Shown here piece by piece: positions 46,194-47,387 of a stretch of 47,387 nt of DNA. A program made the translations under genes and the position numbers. The notes under the pieces were generated by a model. The model was not told the origin of the DNA and searched no databases. It saw nothing but the letters and a program-made list of their open reading frames with translations. Positions within the stretch are counted from its first letter, which is position 1; each line of letters opens with the position of its first letter. Origin of the DNA: an uncultured Rhodoblastus sp. (GTDB lineage Bacteria; Pseudomonadota; Alphaproteobacteria; Rhizobiales; Beijerinckiaceae); contig NZ_CAIUXT010000244.1 of the NCBI RefSeq assembly GCF_903903185.1, positions 1-47,387 on the forward strand. Reading direction: 5' to 3'.

Positions 46194-46447
46194 TTCGGCA
46201 GTCCGTCCTCGTCGTAAAGAAAGTCCTGACTATGCGCCGCAGTCGGGCCGTCGGAGGCCTTTGCGGATGCCTTGGATGACAATAAATCGAGCAGCGCAAG
46301 TCGTTTATCGGGACTGAGCACGCTCTGGACTGGGGTTAACCTGACGGCTGGACGGCCGTGGCGCGTCAGAATAATCTCCTCTCCCGCCTCGGCGCGGCGC
46401 ACCAATTCCGTCAATTGCCCCTTTGCTTCGGTCACCGTTACGCGCAT
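46190..46447 (-). CDS. vapB: Phd/YefM-type antitoxin of the VapC toxin
   Basis: An 85-residue antitoxin: the N-terminal MRVTVTEAKGQLTELVRRAE and GEEIILTRHGRPAVRLTPV form the Phd/YefM DNA-binding fold; the C-terminal half, ending SQDFLYDEDGLPK, should be the flexible toxin-neutralising segment. It precedes vapC with a 4-bp overlap and would repress its own operon. Upstream TATTATTGTTAAC may be part of the promoter. Confidence 0.9.
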   Translation of the reverse strand: MRVTVTEAKGQLTELVRRAEAGEEIILTRHGRPAVRLTPVQSVLSPDKRLALLDLLSSKASAKASDGPTAAHSQDFLYDEDGLPK

Positions 46448-47115
46448 GGCATTTCCCTTAGGCGATCGTTAACAATAATAGACCAACCAATGGACCATTT
46501 CAAGGCGATCCGGCGCTGCGCCTCCGCACAAGGCGTTTCCAAATAAGCCTTCCATCAGGGTTGAGTCATCGACCCATTCGCAATTCGCCCACGCGAACGT
46601 ATTCCCTGCGCTAATGGCAAGTGACTTTCCCCACCGATTCGGCGATGGAAACGCCGATCCACTCGAAGATGCGTCGCTCCGCGCGGGCAATCCAGCCGAA
46701 AGCTTAAATTCGCCTTTCCAAAGCGGTCGATTTCACTGCGGAACCGCATTTTTTCGACAGATTTCTCCAAAAACCATTTGACGGCGCAAAATCCCGCCCC
46801 TATGTTCCGCGCACTTCAGACAGGCCGTAGACGGGCATGTTTTTGGCGCCTCGCCGGAAACCCAGGCAGTCTAAACGCTGTTGACCAGCATTGCGACTTG
46901 ACAAGTCAATCGGTTCCCTCGGGGGATCGTTCATCGACACGAATGGCGCGCATCGCGTTGTTCCTCTGTCTTTCAGCGCCGGATGCCCCACAGGCTGAAG
47001 GCGCTCATTCGTTTCGCCATAGGCTCTTGCAGCCAATGGCGAGATGGCCGGACCGGCGACACAATCGCCGCATCCGGGGAAAATCGTTTCACTGCTCGCT
47101 TCGGAAGGGCGATGG
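46448..47115. other. 668-bp intergenic region between vapB and rpsL
   Basis: No gene is supported here on either strand. It carries the predicted rpsL promoter (46778-46806) and the short palindrome GACTTG-A-CAAGTC (46895-46907) inside the resulting leader of about 300 nt. TCGGCG/CGCCGA at 46639-46657 is a minor hairpin. Confidence 0.55.
46778..46806 (+). promoter_or_regulatory. Predicted sigma-70-type promoter of rpsL
   Basis: TTGACG (46778-46783), 17 bp spacer, TATGTT (46801-46806). It is the best promoter match in the gap and points at rpsL, leaving a leader of about 300 nt. No other plausible promoter was found nearer the gene. Confidence 0.55.
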
Positions 47116-47387
47116 ATGCCGACAATCAGCCAGTTGATCCGCAAGCCGCGGCAACCGAAAATTTATCGCGAGAAATCGCGCCATCTGCAGGCGAGCCCGC
47201 AGAAGCGCGGCGTCTGCACGCGCGTCTACACGACCACGCCGAAGAAGCCGAACTCGGCTTTGCGCAAGGTCGCGAAGGTTCGTTTGACCAATGGTTTCGA
47301 GGTCATCGGCTATATTCCGGGCGAAGGCCATAACCTGCAGGAACATTCCGTGGTGATGATCCGCGGCGGCCGCGTCAAGGATTTGCC
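47116..47387 (+). CDS. rpsL: 30S ribosomal protein S12, N-terminal part (cut by window edge)
   Basis: Decoding-centre protein of the small subunit. From ATG 47116 (preceded by GGAAGGGCG) the sequence reads [20 protein letters not shown], then [20 protein letters not shown] and [20 protein letters not shown]43 and K88, the positions changed in streptomycin-resistant mutants, are both the wild-type Lys. D89, the residue methylthiolated by RimO, is present. About 90 of about 123 residues are inside the window. This would open the str operon (rpsL-rpsG-fusA-tuf). Confidence 0.97.
   Translation, partial: MPTISQLIRKPRQPKIYREKSRHLQASPQKRGVCTRVYTTTPKKPNSALRKVAKVRLTNGFEVIGYIPGEGHNLQEHSVVMIRGGRVKDL

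Noticed and set aside
46448..47115. Small open frames between vapB and rpsL
   Set aside because: None has a ribosome site plus protein-like composition; they overlap each other on both strands.

Overview
The window is GC-rich chromosomal DNA of an alphaproteobacterium, most likely order Hyphomicrobiales (Rhizobiales) in the Beijerinckiaceae/Methylocystaceae/Rhodoblastus neighbourhood. The placement rests on lineage-typical proteins (DUF1489, EipB/DUF1849, ATP12, a KirBac channel, phasin, a ClpS ending in the alphaproteobacterial [11 protein letters not shown]), on the tatABC-serS-surE-pcm-nlpD order, and on many extragenic palindromes of the kind abundant in these genomes. It was made by reading only; no database search was run. 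No rRNA, tRNA, CRISPR array, IS element, integrase or phage gene was recognised.

Layout. 1-1117: accB and the start of accC (fatty acid synthesis), leftward. 1471-7897: rightward envelope/housekeeping block tatABC, serS, surE, pcm and an NlpD-like lipoprotein, broken by two large intergenic mosaic repeats. 8157-10443: cstA with its small partner ybdD, leftward. 10735-13857: HAD phosphatase, ATP12 F1-assembly factor, and the carboxyltransferase subunit of an acyl-CoA carboxylase. 13938-16438: EipB-like envelope protein, RidA-family protein, glycerophosphodiester phosphodiesterase, ribosomal protein L33. 16553-19679: an MFS transporter, then a decayed and an intact PEP-CTERM surface protein. 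19738-23227: the overlapping leftward set rnr, DUF983, Nudix. 23334-26210: KirBac channel, DUF1489, and an uncharacterised VWA protein plus membrane J-protein pair. 26286-28831: a D,D-carboxypeptidase with SPOR domain, and a phasin behind a promoter carrying two matches to the PhaR operator. 29309-32207: clpS-clpA. 32270-40183: FAD dehydrogenase, a type I secretion ABC transporter/adaptor pair without visible substrate, a GT4 glycosyltransferase and a GDP-mannose/UDP-glucose dehydrogenase. 40862-43977: a CoA-transferase with an extra C-terminal domain and 3-hydroxyisobutyryl-CoA hydrolase. 44036-46447: tyrS, yjbQ, vapBC. 47116-end: the start of rpsL with a good promoter far upstream.

Themes. 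The acyl-CoA carboxylase, CoA-transferase, 3-hydroxyisobutyryl-CoA hydrolase and phasin together point to short-chain acyl-CoA (C3/C4, valine, polyhydroxyalkanoate) metabolism. The PEP-CTERM protein, glycosyltransferase and sugar-nucleotide dehydrogenase suggest an extracellular polysaccharide context, though no exosortase lies here.

I found no clear new defence or mobile system. The most interesting items are the phasin promoter with paired PhaR-like operators, the VWA/J-protein pair, the acyl-CoA carboxylase with an altered specificity residue, the PEP-CTERM duplicate caught decaying, a T-tracted hairpin just after the predicted rpmG promoter, and a rich set of intergenic palindromes, one sharing its core between two distant sites.
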